The notes beneath the pieces are model-generated. The model was not told where the DNA came from, made no database searches, and saw nothing but the letters and a program-made list of their open reading frames with translations. From positions 1-64,000 of the forward strand of contig LATX02000197.1 of NCBI GenBank assembly GCA_001466705.2: 64,000 nt of DNA, in the 5' to 3' direction. This DNA is from Moniliophthora roreri. Its lineage: Eukaryota > Basidiomycota > Agaricomycetes > Agaricales > Marasmiaceae. Below, piece after piece: positions 34,995 through 47,267 of the stretch; the first letter of the stretch is position 1, and the number at the start of each line of letters is the position of its first letter. The position numbers were made by a program, and so were the translations under genes.

Positions 34995-35381
34995 TTCGCG
35001 TTCGTTGGGCGGAAGATCAGGCAAGAGATAGTCTGCGAAAGAGACTGCTAATCGGATATACGCTACTCTCACGCACAGACCCACGATAACCGAGCGACGA
35101 CACCTGACGCGCGCACTCTTCAGCTCAATGATTCTTCCTGCCCGCCTGGACTCTATTACCTTACCCAAAAGAGTGGATTTGCTATGTGATTCTCGCCTCA
35201 TAACTGCTGTTACCTCTCTTTGAACTGTTGCCCTTGATTCGTATCACCCTCCACAATCAACCGGAATCCAATCAAAAAGGCCTGCGCACGTAAATGTTTT
35301 AATCTGTTGGTTGAATGGAGATGGAACTGAGAAGCATGCGAAGGATGCCTTGATACCGTAAGGTCAACTTCACCACTCACA

Positions 35382-35387
35382 TATAAA
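35382..35387 (+). promoter_or_regulatory. TATA-like box of the heme peroxidase gene
   Basis: TATAAA lies 10 bases outside the left edge of the inverted segment. If the segment is turned back, it falls about 40 bases upstream of the peroxidase start codon, within the usual range. In the current arrangement it faces the 3' end of the flipped intron. Confidence 0.4.
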
Positions 35388-35397
35388 TTCAATTCAC

Positions 35398-35672
35398 TAT
35401 GGAATAACATCCAGGTCTCTTGTGCTCCTCATTCTCAAGTACAGGACGTACAATACGGATCCATTGAGCTGCGATGGAGGTAGAGGCCCTTGTACTGCAG
35501 TTCACGGTCAAAAATGAGAGTTCTGTGTTTTCGTAGAGGAGGCCTTCGAGATAGTGAATCTGCAGAGATTGAATGGGCTGAGAAACGGCAGCTAGAGCAT
35601 TCAAGACGGTGAGAACCACAGCAGCACGCATTGTATTCTGGGACATCACCACCAGCTGATCGTTATCTAGGC
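35398..35672 (-). other. inverted segment carrying peroxidase exon 1
   Basis: On the minus strand the segment carries a start codon at 35646, a signal peptide-like stretch (MRAAVVLTVLNALAAV), the peroxidase N-terminal sequence (YLEGLLYENTELSFL, NCSTRASTSIAAQWIRI), a GTACGT donor at 35451 and a 54-base intron ending in TAG at 35398. The next exon (AYHDMATHN) is on the plus strand at 35673. Turning the segment around restores leader, exon 1, intron and exon 2 exactly. The edges share CTA/TAG. Confidence 0.85.
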
Positions 35673-37426
35673 CTACCACGACATGGCTACGCACAATGTT
35701 GAAGATGGTACTGGCGGTCTTGATGCTAGCATCCGGTTCGAGCTAGACAGGCCCGAGGTATGGCTGTTTGTACAGCCCTGTTTTCGACCCTTGACTGATA
35801 GGAATCTCCATAAGAACATAGGAATTGGAATGCGGAGTTCTATCAACGACTTTCGTTCACACACAAGACCGTTTGCAAGCAGTGAGTTCTCCGACACTTC
35901 AATAAGGAAATAGAAACAGACCTCTAACGAGCACAAATGTCTTGCAGTGGCGGATATCATTGCCATGGGTGCCGTATTCGCCTACCCCTCCTGCGGCGGA
36001 CCGTTGATCCCATTCAGAGCTGGCCGTATAGATGCTACTTCCGCAGGCGTCCCTGGCGTTCCTGAGCCACATCAAGACCTTAATTCCCACATCGCTTCGT
36101 TCAAGCGACAGGGTTTTACTCAGACCGAAATGATTCAACTGGTCGCCTGCGGACACGCGGTCGGTGGCGTTAGAAAAGAGGATTTCCCAGAGGTAACGAA
36201 TGATACGTTTGCGTTATTCCACGGGGAGCAGACATATGACAATACAGTGTAAGATGTGGTTCGACTCCTGATGCTATGAAAGCTGACGATCTTGTTAGGG
36301 TGACGGGATATCTGGATTCGACCACTCCGAATCCCCTGGTCGTCAGCAACAATGTTATTGTGAGGTCAGATCTCCGTATATTTGAAAGCGATGGCAATGT
36401 GACCATGGAAGGGTATGTTCTATCTCGACACCGCGAGTACTTTTCTGAAACAGTCAGGCCCTTGCCAGCCTGGCTTCACAAAATGCTTTTGATGGAACAT
36501 GTGCAATACTGATTGAGCGAATGATCAACACCGTTCCTAAGAACGTTACCCTCACTGAGGTAGTTCAACCCATCGAAAATAAAATCGGCAAAACGAGATT
36601 GTTCCTGTCAAATGATACAGATAGCTTGACCTTGACAACGTCACTTCGGGTATGGACCCTTCTTTCGACCGTGGCGATTACCTTCTGACAGCAGCGCTTA
36701 CAGCTTCTAAATCCAACTCCCAATCCTAATCGCACCGTTACACTATTTTGGACCGACAGTGATGACAGCACCTCACCAGTGTGTCCCATCAGCGGATGCT
36801 CTGCACAACCCTTCGATTCGTTCTCTATCGGTGATCGCGGAGGATTCCTCGGTGGCAACGGTTTTGCACTTCATGGAATGGATGCTATGAAATTCGAATT
36901 TGAGGCATCGGTCAACTCAACGACTTCCATCTCAAATTATTGGTTTGAGATTGACGAGAATGATGGTGTCTCGGAGAAGGTAGTCGTTGACGGAATGACA
37001 TCAGCGTATCCCATTCTTCACGACAAAATACTTTTCGACCCTATCAGGAGTTATACGACATTTGAAAATAGGTCAACAGTACGGTTTATTACTATAGCGG
37101 TATGTCGAAATGGACTATCTCTATCCTTTACAGTAATTGACATGCTTTTGATACAGGTACGCTCTGAATTCCATCCAACGCGACTTTACCTTGAGACATT
37201 CGACCCTAACCAATCGGGTAGAGATCTAGAATTGCCTGTGACCGAAGCCATCGACGTCCCGCTGGATACAGGCATACCACCAAAGGCAGGGTATACGTTC
37301 TATACGGCGAAAATGGTTGGCAGCGTCGTTTCATTCGACATTCATGCCGAATTAGGCGGCGAAAACCTCTCTCAAGACTTTATCGAGTTTGATGAGATCA
37401 AGACTCTGGTCTTCCCACCCAATTAA
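35673..37426 (+). pseudogene. secreted heme peroxidase, exons 2 onward (exon 1 inverted)
   Basis: From 35673 the exons encode AYHDMATHNVEDGTGGLDASI (distal His region), MADIIAMGAVFAYPSCGGPL, PFRAGRIDATSAGVPGVPEP, QGFTQTEMIQLVACGHAVGG (proximal heme His) and the longer C-terminal region peculiar to this fungal family: LRIFESDGNVTMEG, FDGTCAILIERMINTVPKNV, DENDGVSEKVVVDG and DEIKTLVFPPN, stopping at 37426. Introns have good borders. The fold is plant-type peroxidase superfamily. Family members are extracellular and oxidise phenolic or similar donors with H2O2, though the substrate here is unknown. With exon 1 on the other strand no normal transcript can encode the signal peptide, so as assembled this is non-functional. 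All the rest looks intact, with no stops or shifts, which implies that the inversion is recent, polymorphic or an assembly error. Confidence 0.8.
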
Positions 37427-37868
37427 ACTCAGTGAGGACGAAAGAGAAAGAGAAAGAGAGGAAGCGCAGAGAATGCAAGTTTCCCGTACCTCGTCGCCGT
37501 GTTTACGAAGTTCATTGATCATTTTGATGTCAATTTCACTAAAGAAGCTTCGGGACATATTTCCCCCAGAGTAGTAATGATACACCCACCCTAATTCAAA
37601 ATTTTTGCAGTGCTTGAGCGTTTGAAATGATCACCAAAAATTCAATACCTGCGAGACGAGGTGGACGACACAATAAAAAGGTAGGTGGTATGCGATAAAG
37701 CGTACTAGCTATGCATGTGCATAGCTTTACAAATGAATACAGGTACAACAGCTAGGAAACTACAACAGTATCGACAATACGGTGAATGTCCATCGTCGGT
37801 ATACTAAGTAATATGATGGATCTCTAGGAGTCAGATCATTCAGCGCTAGACTTGCCTGCCAAGAACCT
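37427..37868. other. intergenic with a GA-rich simple repeat
   Basis: A purine-rich GAAAGAGAAAGAGAAAGAGA-type run near 37438-37460 follows the peroxidase stop. The rest carries no gene. Confidence 0.55.
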
Positions 37869-39360
37869 CTAAGAGAATGACCCATGGATCAGCGCATCCC
37901 AAGCGCTTTTACCCTCCAAGGTCTGAATAAACTTGTTCTTGGGAGTACCTGTGCCGGATCCAGGCTGCGAGTTCCCATTGGAAAGTGGGGCTAGATCCAA
38001 CTTGGCTGATGTTGGACTTGATTGATTCGAAGTTACCACAATCTCTGGGGCACTAGCACTGACAGGGACGGGGGACTCGACAGGAACATGATGTTCAGAT
38101 GAGGTCACTGGGCTGCTAGGTGGAAGACGCGGAACGGAGCTTGCAGTGCTGGCGCTCCTCGACATGCGACCAGGTCGAGGACCAAAGAACCCTGGGGTGC
38201 TTGGTGCCTCGTAAATCGGCGAAGGGTGCTGGCTTGAGTGGGAAGAAGTCGCAGATGGACACGAGTTTGTGTCGTGTTCCTGCATCGGATGGTAACCATC
38301 AAATTGATAATCAGAAATGAAATCTGTGATCACAAGCAGGCTATACTTACTGCACCGACACCTAACTTCGACGGCGTGCGTGGAAGGCTGTGACCGTGAC
38401 TGTGCTGATGGCCAGGCGCGAAGTGGGAGTGCGGATGTGAATGCGAGTGAGAGTGAGAAGGTGTGTGTGGGTAGGTTGGGTACGGGTGGACATGCGGGTA
38501 CCCAAATAAATGGTGAGGCGTTGCTGGGGCTGAAGCAGGGTGTTGAGGTGCTGAATTGGCATTATTTGACTGCGAAAACGAGTGGGCTGGACTGGCGGTC
38601 CCGGATGACGAATGGGACATTGGTGGTCGTTTCTGAACGAAATTTCGCGAGTGAATACCGAATTAGTCGCGATACAAGAAGATTGACTCACAGGTGCCAG
38701 GATACTGCCCAACATGAGCCTCAGAGCATCTCCATGCTGCGCGTTCTTGTTGACCCCTCGGTGGTCATGATCATAAGACTGTAGGGTGTCTGTTCCTCGA
38801 ACGGTCAGGACATCGGCTCCTTCGCGCTTCTGAGAAGGCTACAGTAAAATTAGTGTCGGTATCTTGACAGACCAGAAACCAGCCGCAGGGAATATTGAAG
38901 AATGGGGGGTCGATCCAGGAGTCGTGGAGGAAACTTGCAAGCAAATGGGTCGCCTGCTCACCATTTCGAAGACTACAAGAGGGACAGGAGTAGCTAAGTG
39001 CAATAAGAGTGGCCAGTACAGCGTGTGCTGAACTTGGTGGTGGTTCAACGAAAAGTTTGGGAGACAGCGTGTCGTCACGAGGGGTATATAAGCCGAGCGC
39101 TAAAATGATCGTCGGAACATTCTGAACGAAAGAAACAGCGCCAACAGTCTGACTTGGGAAAATCCAGATAAATGACCTCTTCTGTGAACTTCAACGGTTT
39201 CTTCCGAGGCAGAGATAGCCACTCAGAATGAGGCGAAAGGTCCGAGAGCACCGAAGAGCATAGATATAGTGAGATTACCACGTATGACAAATACCCCGCA
39301 ATTTCCCCAACGCGGGGTAGGAACGAGGCCCTGGGTGTCATGCGTACTCACATCGGCCGC
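37869..39360 (-). CDS. unrecognised gene with membrane segment and His/Ser/Pro-rich tail
   Basis: Exons are inferred on the minus strand. An early hydrophobic block lies near 38960-39050 (QHTLYWPLLLHLATPVPLVV). An intron (GTGAGC...TTCTCAG) then joins VFEM to KREGADVLTVRGTDTLQSYD and ALRLMLGSILAP (to about 38690). Next comes KRPPMSHSSSGTASPAH with a run of His-Ser pairs (38389-38620). A final Ser/Pro-rich exon (37869-38333) ends KFIQTLEGKSAWDALIHGSF. The hydrophobic block followed by a long low-complexity cytosolic-type tail suggests a membrane protein, and the His-rich stretch might bind metal. I do not recognise the family. The N-terminal exons (39075-39360) are uncertain. Confidence 0.5.
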
Positions 39361-39482
39361 CCTCATGCGTCGGGCACAGATCTGCACAGATGGCAACAGC
39401 CTATATGTCCTCTAGATTATCGGATACTAAGGTAAATATGCACTCCACTTCGTTATGGCAAGTCCGCAAGATGACACTTAAA

Positions 39483-42400
39483 TCAAGCAGGGAACCCATT
39501 CTGCATTTGACCTGCAGTCCGCGCTCGCTCTTCTTTGGCCCGCCGTTCTCTCTGTTGCATCAGCTCGTGAGGTAGCATAACAGCTCGGTCCACTGCTACC
39601 GGTAAACCTCGGTGTCTGCCCCGTACCCTGACCAAAATAAAATATGTGAGTAAATGAAAATCATACGAGGATCTTTCACCCACATAATGACTATGACAAC
39701 GAGTTTTGACAACGGCCGCATAGCGCCGACAAAAGAGAAATTATCCTGGTGCGAAAAGTAGATAAGCAAGACAGTGTTAACGAGGCGTGTGAACCTACAT
39801 ATGGCACTCCAAGACTCAGCCCAATTCCACCAAAAGCTGACACAAGCTCAAACAACACTCTGAATAAGTCGAACCACTTCTTGTCCGGATCAAGAAGATT
39901 GTTACGCTCGATGATAGTGACTATAAAGACACCCCAGACGAGCCACCAAATGTCCACGGACATTTGCTTCTTCAAATGCCAACCAAGGTATCGATGGACA
40001 CGTTGTCCGACCGCGAGGTCTTTGAGATCTTGAGCTTGTGGTTCTTCGTCTTCGTCTTCAGGAGGCTGTTCAAAAACACCCAGAGATTGTTCTTCATATC
40101 TATCGTTGACATGTCAGTTACCTGGAACTTGGAAGTAGATGAGAACCATACGTATTGGTTGACCGGATACTTATCGCAATCTTCGATGTGTTAGTCAGGT
40201 TTGACATTCCCATAGCCAACTCATCGATGCTGAAAGCTTACCGGGTAGATCTATAAATGGATGCCATCAGTACACAAAGATTCACGAGATCTCAATCAAC
40301 TCACGGCAATATACATCATGACAACGTATAGAAACCTGGCAGCCGGGATATTCATTAGCAGGTCAATAACCAATCGGGTGACTAGGAAACATACTGTAGC
40401 GCAGGTGCGAGAGACGCAAGTGGCACTATCGAAAACCCCGAAGCTCGAGCGGCTAATCCTTGGAATAGACCACAGATTATCCGTGGACCAATAGTCAAGC
40501 TTTCGTATGCTTCCAGGCCAATATCTGTCGCCACAAGGAGATTGAGAGTTGTACGCCAGTATATGGACAGTATACACGCACTCAAGACTTCAAAGAGAAT
40601 CCATTCCACTGCGCTGAAAGATGCAGAAATGTCAAGATGGTGGAACATTCATGCAAGCTGGAGTACTGACCTGAATATAACCAAACAGATGACGAGGAAC
40701 CAGGTTTGATGACTTGGGAAACTTTTCAAGCAGTCAGGGAAAAGGCGCTTTCTAGTGTAGATGTGGCTCACAGGTAAATGAAGCATCTAGAGCCCGAGCG
40801 GTGTTAGCATTGGTGTTGTCAATATTCAGTGAGTCTCTTACCTGCGTGGATGATCGAGGAGAAAGCTAAATGCTTCCTCTGCCTCAGTACCTTCTCGAGC
40901 AATCCTCGACCCAACCCAGCTATTGCGGGGGTGAGCTAATTCGCAGCGTGTGGATAGAGATGGACCACCCACATAAGGAACCGCAAACTTCACGTAGTAT
41001 CGTAGCACCATGAGATCTCGACACTGAGAAAATCGAGTATTGACTCACAAGATAGGCTGTGCGCTGACTTTAGTAAATAGGAACAACAACAATCAGATTC
41101 AATTAACTCACTAAAGCATGGTTCCCGGCAAGGATAACGAACATCATTGAAACTGGTGTATGATGAGACACAGTAAAGATGCATGGTCTATGAGCCACAT
41201 ACTGATCATGAGATATGCCTGTTGAAATGGAAGCATTCCTCTGAGAAATGATCATCAGTATGTCGTTGTCACAGATAGAACCGACGCCAAATTTACTGGT
41301 CTACTAAAGATAGTCCTCCTCCTGTATAGGCACCCATCACCTGAACCAAGGCAAACCTCCAAAAGCGTAAGCGTATGGTCCCACATTAAACGAGAAAACA
41401 CTGTACCAAGGCTTCTGTACCAATCGTGGTTGAGCTTCGAAAATAGAATCATATCTATGTATGACTGAAATCCATGGCCCAAACAATAGATAGGATATCA
41501 GCTGTGTACCGACAAAGTACTTGACTGCGTATTAGTATTAGCGTCCCCAGAGATAGACCAACATCAGGCGTACTGCTGGAACCAGATAGCTCAGATACCG
41601 TAAGGCAATGTATTCCGTACCACCGATCTTTTCTAATTGCGCATCGGTCAACGTTTCGGTGTGGAAATCGGAGTTTCTCCCAACGATCAGATCAAAGTTG
41701 AGCCATGGGGTCCTGTTTTTTTCTAGAGTGGTAGTGTAGGGCATCGTCAATTTCCTCTCCATCTTCCTATACGTCTTCGGGGCAAACCGCTTTGCTGCCA
41801 TTTGGGCGAGTTCTATGGGACCAGGAAAGCCTCCAAGGCCTTGATACTTGTGTTGATTTGCGTTTCGTGTGGAACCCATAGTACGATTGGTGAGTATAGT
41901 GGCGGTTCGATGCGGCATGGGCACGCCTTCACGTATCGTCCCTAATCTCCGCCTATGAGCCACAGAGGGTGTCACGGAAGTAGTGTAGTGGAAGTCGACT
42001 CCGCGCTGTCCTATAGAAGGCCGCGACCGTACAGGCGAGAGGTGAAGGCTGACGGCCTCTGGCGAGGAATGGAATACTGGCTCATCTGACAAGACGCCCT
42101 GTTCGTGCTCCCCAGAAAGACGCATGTGCTTCTGCATTTGATTTGTGCTGTCATCGTGGAGTCCTAATGCATTTGTTGATATCGTGGAGTCCCACATTGT
42201 TACAGCGGGAGTGGGCCCGATGAAGTTCATGCCTGGAATATCTGTAGCAGCATTTCCCTCGTTCTCCCTCGGGGGAACGGGCTCCTGAGACTTGTAGACA
42301 GCGACAGGCCGGGAGATGCTCTCGAAGATCCCGTTGGAACGAGAGATTCGTTTTCGTTTAACGTATTCGAATTCACATCTGCGCTTGAAGTACTCCCTGA

Positions 42401-42972
42401 GATTTATGGTCAGTTTCACGAACATCCTTGAGAGGGCAGGTCGATATGGAGCGTGTTATTCCTCGCTGCAGTTGTAGCGAGGAAATTAAGCGCGCTTGCA
42501 AGAAGTGCAGAAGAAGACGAGCAGAGCCTGTCACTTCCAGCGCTACAGCTCCAAACCCGACCTTTACTCTCGAAAAGAACACGCACTTTCTGACCAACAC
42601 CATCACCCAAGCGACCATTGTCATGTCCCCCTGCAAGCATTTTCAGTCCCAAGAAACCTGATGGTGTTTGAAACTCACGATGAGCATTAACAAGTACAAC
42701 ATGACCTGTTGCCATGGTGTCACCGTCGATAAGTTCACCGTCGACAATCCGGTCACGGTCATTGCTGAGTAGCAGAGGAAAAGAGAGTCCAGATAGCTGA
42801 TTCGAAAGCGTCCATTGCAAGCATAGAATATGCCTGAACATATGAGGGGAACAAAGGTGAATGCGATAAGGTGAATGCGAAAAAAGGTTGCCTCTTTGCT
42901 GATGAAATCCTTGAGCTTCTGCAATGTTAGGTTGTTAGCCTTCTTCTTCTTGCCATCGTCTACGAGGCTCAT
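39483..42972 (-). CDS. TRK-type potassium transporter
   Basis: Starts at 42972 (MSLVDDGKKKKANN) and ends with ERARTAGQMQNGFPA. Blocks match the TrkH/Trk family in order: FFRIHLIAFTFVPLICSGIF, YLDSLFLCYSAMTVTGLSTV (first pore loop), GDMTMVAWVMVLVRK, a long hydrophilic loop in the 41538-42425 exon, GGTEYIALRYLSYLVP, CGLFQGLAARASGFSIVPLA (third pore loop), MSVDIWWLVWGVFIVTIIER, LFELVSAFGGIGLSLGVPY (fourth pore loop) and VRGRHRGLPVAVDRAV at the C-terminus. It would import K+ across the plasma membrane driven by membrane potential. Many short introns interrupt it. The long cytosolic loop between the first and second membrane-pore units is typical of fungal TRK1/TRK2. It is divergent from the citrate carrier gene with only 213 bases between starts. 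Confidence 0.85.
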
Positions 42973-43185
42973 CGGGGCGTTAATACGGTCGAGGGGAAAG
43001 ATTCAGCATGCGGCATGCTGGCACCTGGCAGTGGGAAAGTTTATCGGTAAACTGAGCGCGACCGCTTAATCTGAAATCTTCTCATCTCTCACCACTACGG
43101 CCAGTTACACTGCAGCTCTGCTCTCGTGACGACAGGGAATTGGAGAAAAGAAAACATCGGACGTCTGTTTTTCAGCTAAACCAAA
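42973..43185. promoter_or_regulatory. shared divergent promoter, TRK / citrate carrier
   Basis: The 213 bases between the two opposite start codons must hold both promoters. CT-rich stretches are present; no clear TATA box or operator can be named. Confidence 0.5.
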
Positions 43186-44401
43186 ATGTCAAAGAAGGAG
43201 AAGCCCATCCACTCCCTGTAAGCCAGCATGTTAGCGGATGAAGGAGTATGACTGAAAATCAATTAGTATTGCAGGATCCATGGCCGGAGCCATTGAAGCG
43301 TATGTGAGAATTGTGGTCAGCCACGAAGGATCAACTCAAAGGTTGCATAGGTTCATAACGTACCCCACAGAATTCGTCAAGACACGCTCGCAGTTTGGTG
43401 GAAAGGTGGTTCGGAGTCATAGGTCCATGTTTTAAATCTTGATGAGATTTTAGAAACAAGCCCCCGTGACAATTATCAAGGAGACCCTGAAGACGCAAGG
43501 TGTAGCCGGACTGTACTCGGGATGTATGGCGTTGGTGATAGGAAATGCCGCAAAGGCTGGTGTGCGGTTTGTGAGTTATGACCATTTCAAGAGTATATTG
43601 GCGGACAGTCAGGTGCGCCATGTGTTTTTATTTTGTTCTTCGCGCGCTCACATTTTGCAAGGGAAAAATAAGCGCACCCCGGAGTCTAGTCGCTGGATTG
43701 GGTGCCGGAATGATGGAAGCCGTTTTTGCAGTCACCCCGTCAGAAACTATTAAGACTAAACTCATCGACGACGCGCACCGCTCGAACCCCCAATACCGTG
43801 GTTTAGTCCATGGTACCGTGTCAATAGTACGACAGGAAGGCATCCTCGGTATCTATCGTGGCCTCTTTCCAGTTGTGAGTTCCATGCGCCGGCTTCCTTC
43901 ACTCTCCTTACCCGCCCTAGTAGATGATGCGACAGGGCGCCAATTCCGCTGTTCGTTTCACCACCTACTCGACGTTGAAGCAATTCGTTCAGGGAACCGC
44001 CAGACCGGGGCAAACATTACCTAGTGCGATAACATTCGGTATTGGTGCGATTGCGGGGCTTGTAACGGTGTACACAACTATGCCTCTAGAGTGCGTTGCT
44101 TTTAGTCATGTTTTTATACGCTAACGCCTTTTCACAGTGTCGTCAAAACACGAATGCAATCGTTGGAAGCCAAGTCACAATACAGAAATTCATTCCATTG
44201 CGCTTATCGGATCTTTACCGAGGAAGGTGTCTTGCGCTTCTGGACGGGTACAACTCCCAGACTAGCTCGTTTAGTGGTCAGTTTCAACGTCCTCTCAACA
44301 CCAAAATGAAGCTGATCAAGGTCACTTTGTAGCTAAGTGGTGGTATCGTGTTCACGGCCTACGAAAACATCATCAAGGTGATAGGAGGACAAGGGCCATG
44401 A
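43186..44401 (+). CDS. CTP1: mitochondrial tricarboxylate (citrate) carrier
   Basis: ATG at 43186 (MSKKEKPIHSL) to TGA at 44401, in about eight exons. Three mitochondrial-carrier repeats are visible with PxExxK-type signatures: ITYPTEFVKTRSQFGGK, VTPSETIKTKLIDDAHR and MPLDVVKTRMQSLE, the last across a splice at about 44090-44140. AGSMAGAIEA, LVAGLGAGMMEAVFAV and FGIGAIAGLVTVY are the helices before each signature. YRNSFHCAYRIFTEEGVLRF and GGIVFTAYENIIKVIGGQGP close the third repeat. The PSETIKTKLIDD motif is typical of the citrate transport protein branch, which exchanges mitochondrial citrate for malate or another tricarboxylate across the inner membrane. Total length looks normal for the family. 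No damage seen. Confidence 0.87.
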
Positions 44402-45804
44402 TCATAGTTGGCTGCTTGCATAGAGAATACCTACCATCCAGACTGATGTAATACAGGTAAATCAAATCAAACACTTATGTTACCTCAGTACTAATACGAA
44501 TTAAGTTCATAGCGTAACTAGTCGTAAAAGGCCCTACATCGCCTAAAGCTATAATTTGGATGGTGGTACATTTGGTTGATCCCAACGCAGCGCAGTCCCT
44601 TGGATGTTCGACAAGGCCTCATGACACCCACCTCCGTAACCTTTGCCATATACATCCACCTCCTTGTTTGATGAGTTTCAGCACTATAGCAGTAGTCGCT
44701 TCGGCGGGTGATCATCGCGACTTTACATACAGGTTTTGGTCTGTGCTCGAGACGAGGTTGAATGTGATTCGAGCATCTGTGTCTGTCACGGCTATTGCGT
44801 ACCATACAGCAACGCCAGATGAGGGCCTCATAGTCGATAATTCCTCTCATACCTTGCCTTCCCTGTCCTGCAACCCTCGGTTGCGGTGTCCAAGAGCGCT
44901 GTCTCTAGCAGCACCGAGGGCGGTATACCTGGTGTGGAGGTGCATAAGCCCACCAAGTCAGTCTTCGCCTGTGGGTGAGCTGACTAGCACAAGCGACGGT
45001 TTGAGTATGACCAATACCACCGTGCTCTGATATGGAACTCGAATCCAGAGGATGTGCAAACGATGAGGAAGATGCTGGAGAGGAGACTTGATTTGGGTCC
45101 ATTGATACTAAGGAGCAAGAAAAGGCCATTTTTTTAGTAAGATAGACAGGGAGGAAGCTGTACCTCAGCGCTACCGAGATTTTTTTAGTAAAGGCAAAGC
45201 GGATAACACACAAACCTGCAACTCTCGTACAAGTCGAATGACGAGGAGGCGGGGGTCCTTTGGGGCAGCCTCGACTCTTGAACGACGATGCAACTGCAGG
45301 CTTCGAGGAGGACAACAAAGTGATGAACAAACAAGGTAATAAAGCGACGGGATGAAGATGAGGGAAAATATCATCTACTTCAATCTGCACTAGAGAACGT
45401 TGTCCCAAGTAGGCTTCTGTTCGAGTTACATCCGAAACCACAGATTGTTTTTCGAAGCCCTCTCCTTGACAGCACCACTTCCGTTAAAAACAAGAGCAGG
45501 GGACAGAACGATGAGCAGTTTGGCGCAATAGAGCGCCCGCTTTTTCAAACTGCGGAACGTCTCTACTAACACTCTGTGTTCCATGAGTATATCTCTAGTT
45601 CCTGGAAGAGAGTCATAAATCTAACTGAGATGGTACTAAAAACCTGCTGCCTTGCAGATAGCTGAGATAGCAGCCAGATTCTTTGGAATAGCATCGCGGA
45701 CTTTGGAAAAGAAACGCCCAACGCGACGCGACTTGGCCTTACGCATTGCGCAAATTCAACCCTGGCAAGCGTCGGACTGTGAAATTACCCAGTCTCGAGT
45801 ATCC
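44402..45804. other. no confident gene
   Basis: Frames at 44560-45030 (+) and 44905-45441 (-) are open. A minus-strand stretch (GVAVWYAIAVTDTDARITFN, near 44750-44815) is coding-like but interrupted by stops. Nothing is identified. It may be a decayed gene. Confidence 0.4.
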
Positions 45805-46363
45805 AGATGACTTCCCGTAAGGATTTTTCGCCTAAAATCGGGCAATCAGTCGTCTCAGAAGAGATTTTCCCGCATGAACCCACCGTTCTTTGAAATAAAA
45901 AAGTCGTTCTAAATCTATTTTTATCAGGGATTTGGAGAGGCCCCTGGACCCCCTCCCTAAATGCGTTTTCGTGCGTTTTCGCCTCTCATTTCAAATTTCT
46001 CCCCTTGCCCGACCGCTCCTTACCTCTTTTTAGGACGTGACTCCGGAAGACTGCCAGGCCTTCATCCATGCAAACACGCCCGATGCGTTGCGTATTTTAC
46101 CTCTATGTCATGACGTTTCTGATTACCAACTCTGTAAGTATACTGCACAACAGAATATAAACGTAAGGGCATACTACCTCACGACCTGTCTCCAATGCAT
46201 CCGGAGCTCACGGTGTTCTTCGGAACTCCAGCCTAGCCGTTCGTCGAATCCTCTGAGGTAGTCTCGACTCAAGACTCACTGGCGGACGGGCCGCACGGAG
46301 AGTCTTGTTCAAATGTCGGATCAAGTGAAGGTGAAATTTCATTAGAATTGGTTAACAAAACTC

Positions 46364-46944
46364 AGTGGATGACTTCCCGTAAGGATTAATTGCAGAAAAT
46401 CAGGCAATTCTCTGCAATTTTTAGTTTCGGAATCGTTACCCGAGCCTTGCATCAATGGAATTTCAAATAAAATGGGTGTTCTAAATCATTCCATCTAGAC
46501 GGGTCTCTGGACCCTCGTCTAGATGGTTTTTCATGCAGTTTTCGACTTGATTTGAAATTTATAGTGATAAGCGCGGCCATCCTACCTTATTATAGTATCT
46601 AGCTCCGAGCACTGGCATTCTAGCTATAGAGTATTCATCGTTGTAATGGAAGTCATTTTGTATACAAATAAGGACTGTAGTAGCTGGAATTGATACATGT
46701 ACCCATGCTTGTTACTGTACTTATATTTGTAGCAACTCAGGTACAGGTGGAATATAGCACCAACGATTTTGTGAGCGGATGTATCTCCGGGGATTTGCGT
46801 TTGCCATCACAAGTGGGAACCACCAAGTGCGCGAAATAAATTTCTTACGGGAACAGAACTGCAAATAATCCAAATTTCATTTTTCATCACAACCCCGTCA
46901 AAACTGCTACTTTGCAATTAAATCCTTACGGGAAGTCATCCACT
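46364..46944. mobile_element. 581-bp MITE-like element
   Basis: Ends are AGTGGATGACTTCCCGTAAG and its reverse complement, extending to ATTAATTGCA/ATTTAATTGCA. No coding capacity; no exact target duplication is seen. Confidence 0.6.
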
Positions 46945-47009
46945 TGTACACTTTTTAATACTAGATTGTAACTTGAAAATTCTATGGCTCTGCGAGTGCC
47001 GCTCACTCC

Positions 47010-47267
47010 CTAGTCGATCTCTAGCTCCCTCCTGGACTCCGCTGAGAGTTTCCGGGAAACCCATGCGTCCAAAACTCTCTCTGGATGGTACTTGCGGCCA
47101 CTATAGTACTTGAGGCTCTCTTGAGCGAGCTCAGATTCGTAGTATGCGGCGGAAAACTCGGGTGTACTTCTCCAGCCAGCTTCCTTGATCCCAGACTCGG
47201 TGTCGCGAAGTTTCTGAGCGCGAATTTGAGGCCCCGAGGGCATTTCGAAGGCGTATGCTGAGGGCAA
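47010..47267 (-). CDS. short hypothetical ORF
   Basis: An 85-residue frame (MPSAYAFEMPSGPQIRAQKL...) with coding-like composition, rich in Ala, Glu, Ser and Arg, and a stop before the next repeat. It may be the last exon of a larger gene captured between the repeat copies. No family recognised. Confidence 0.3.
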   Translation of the reverse strand: MPSAYAFEMPSGPQIRAQKLRDTESGIKEAGWRSTPEFSAAYYESELAQESLKYYSGRKYHPERVLDAWVSRKLSAESRRELEID

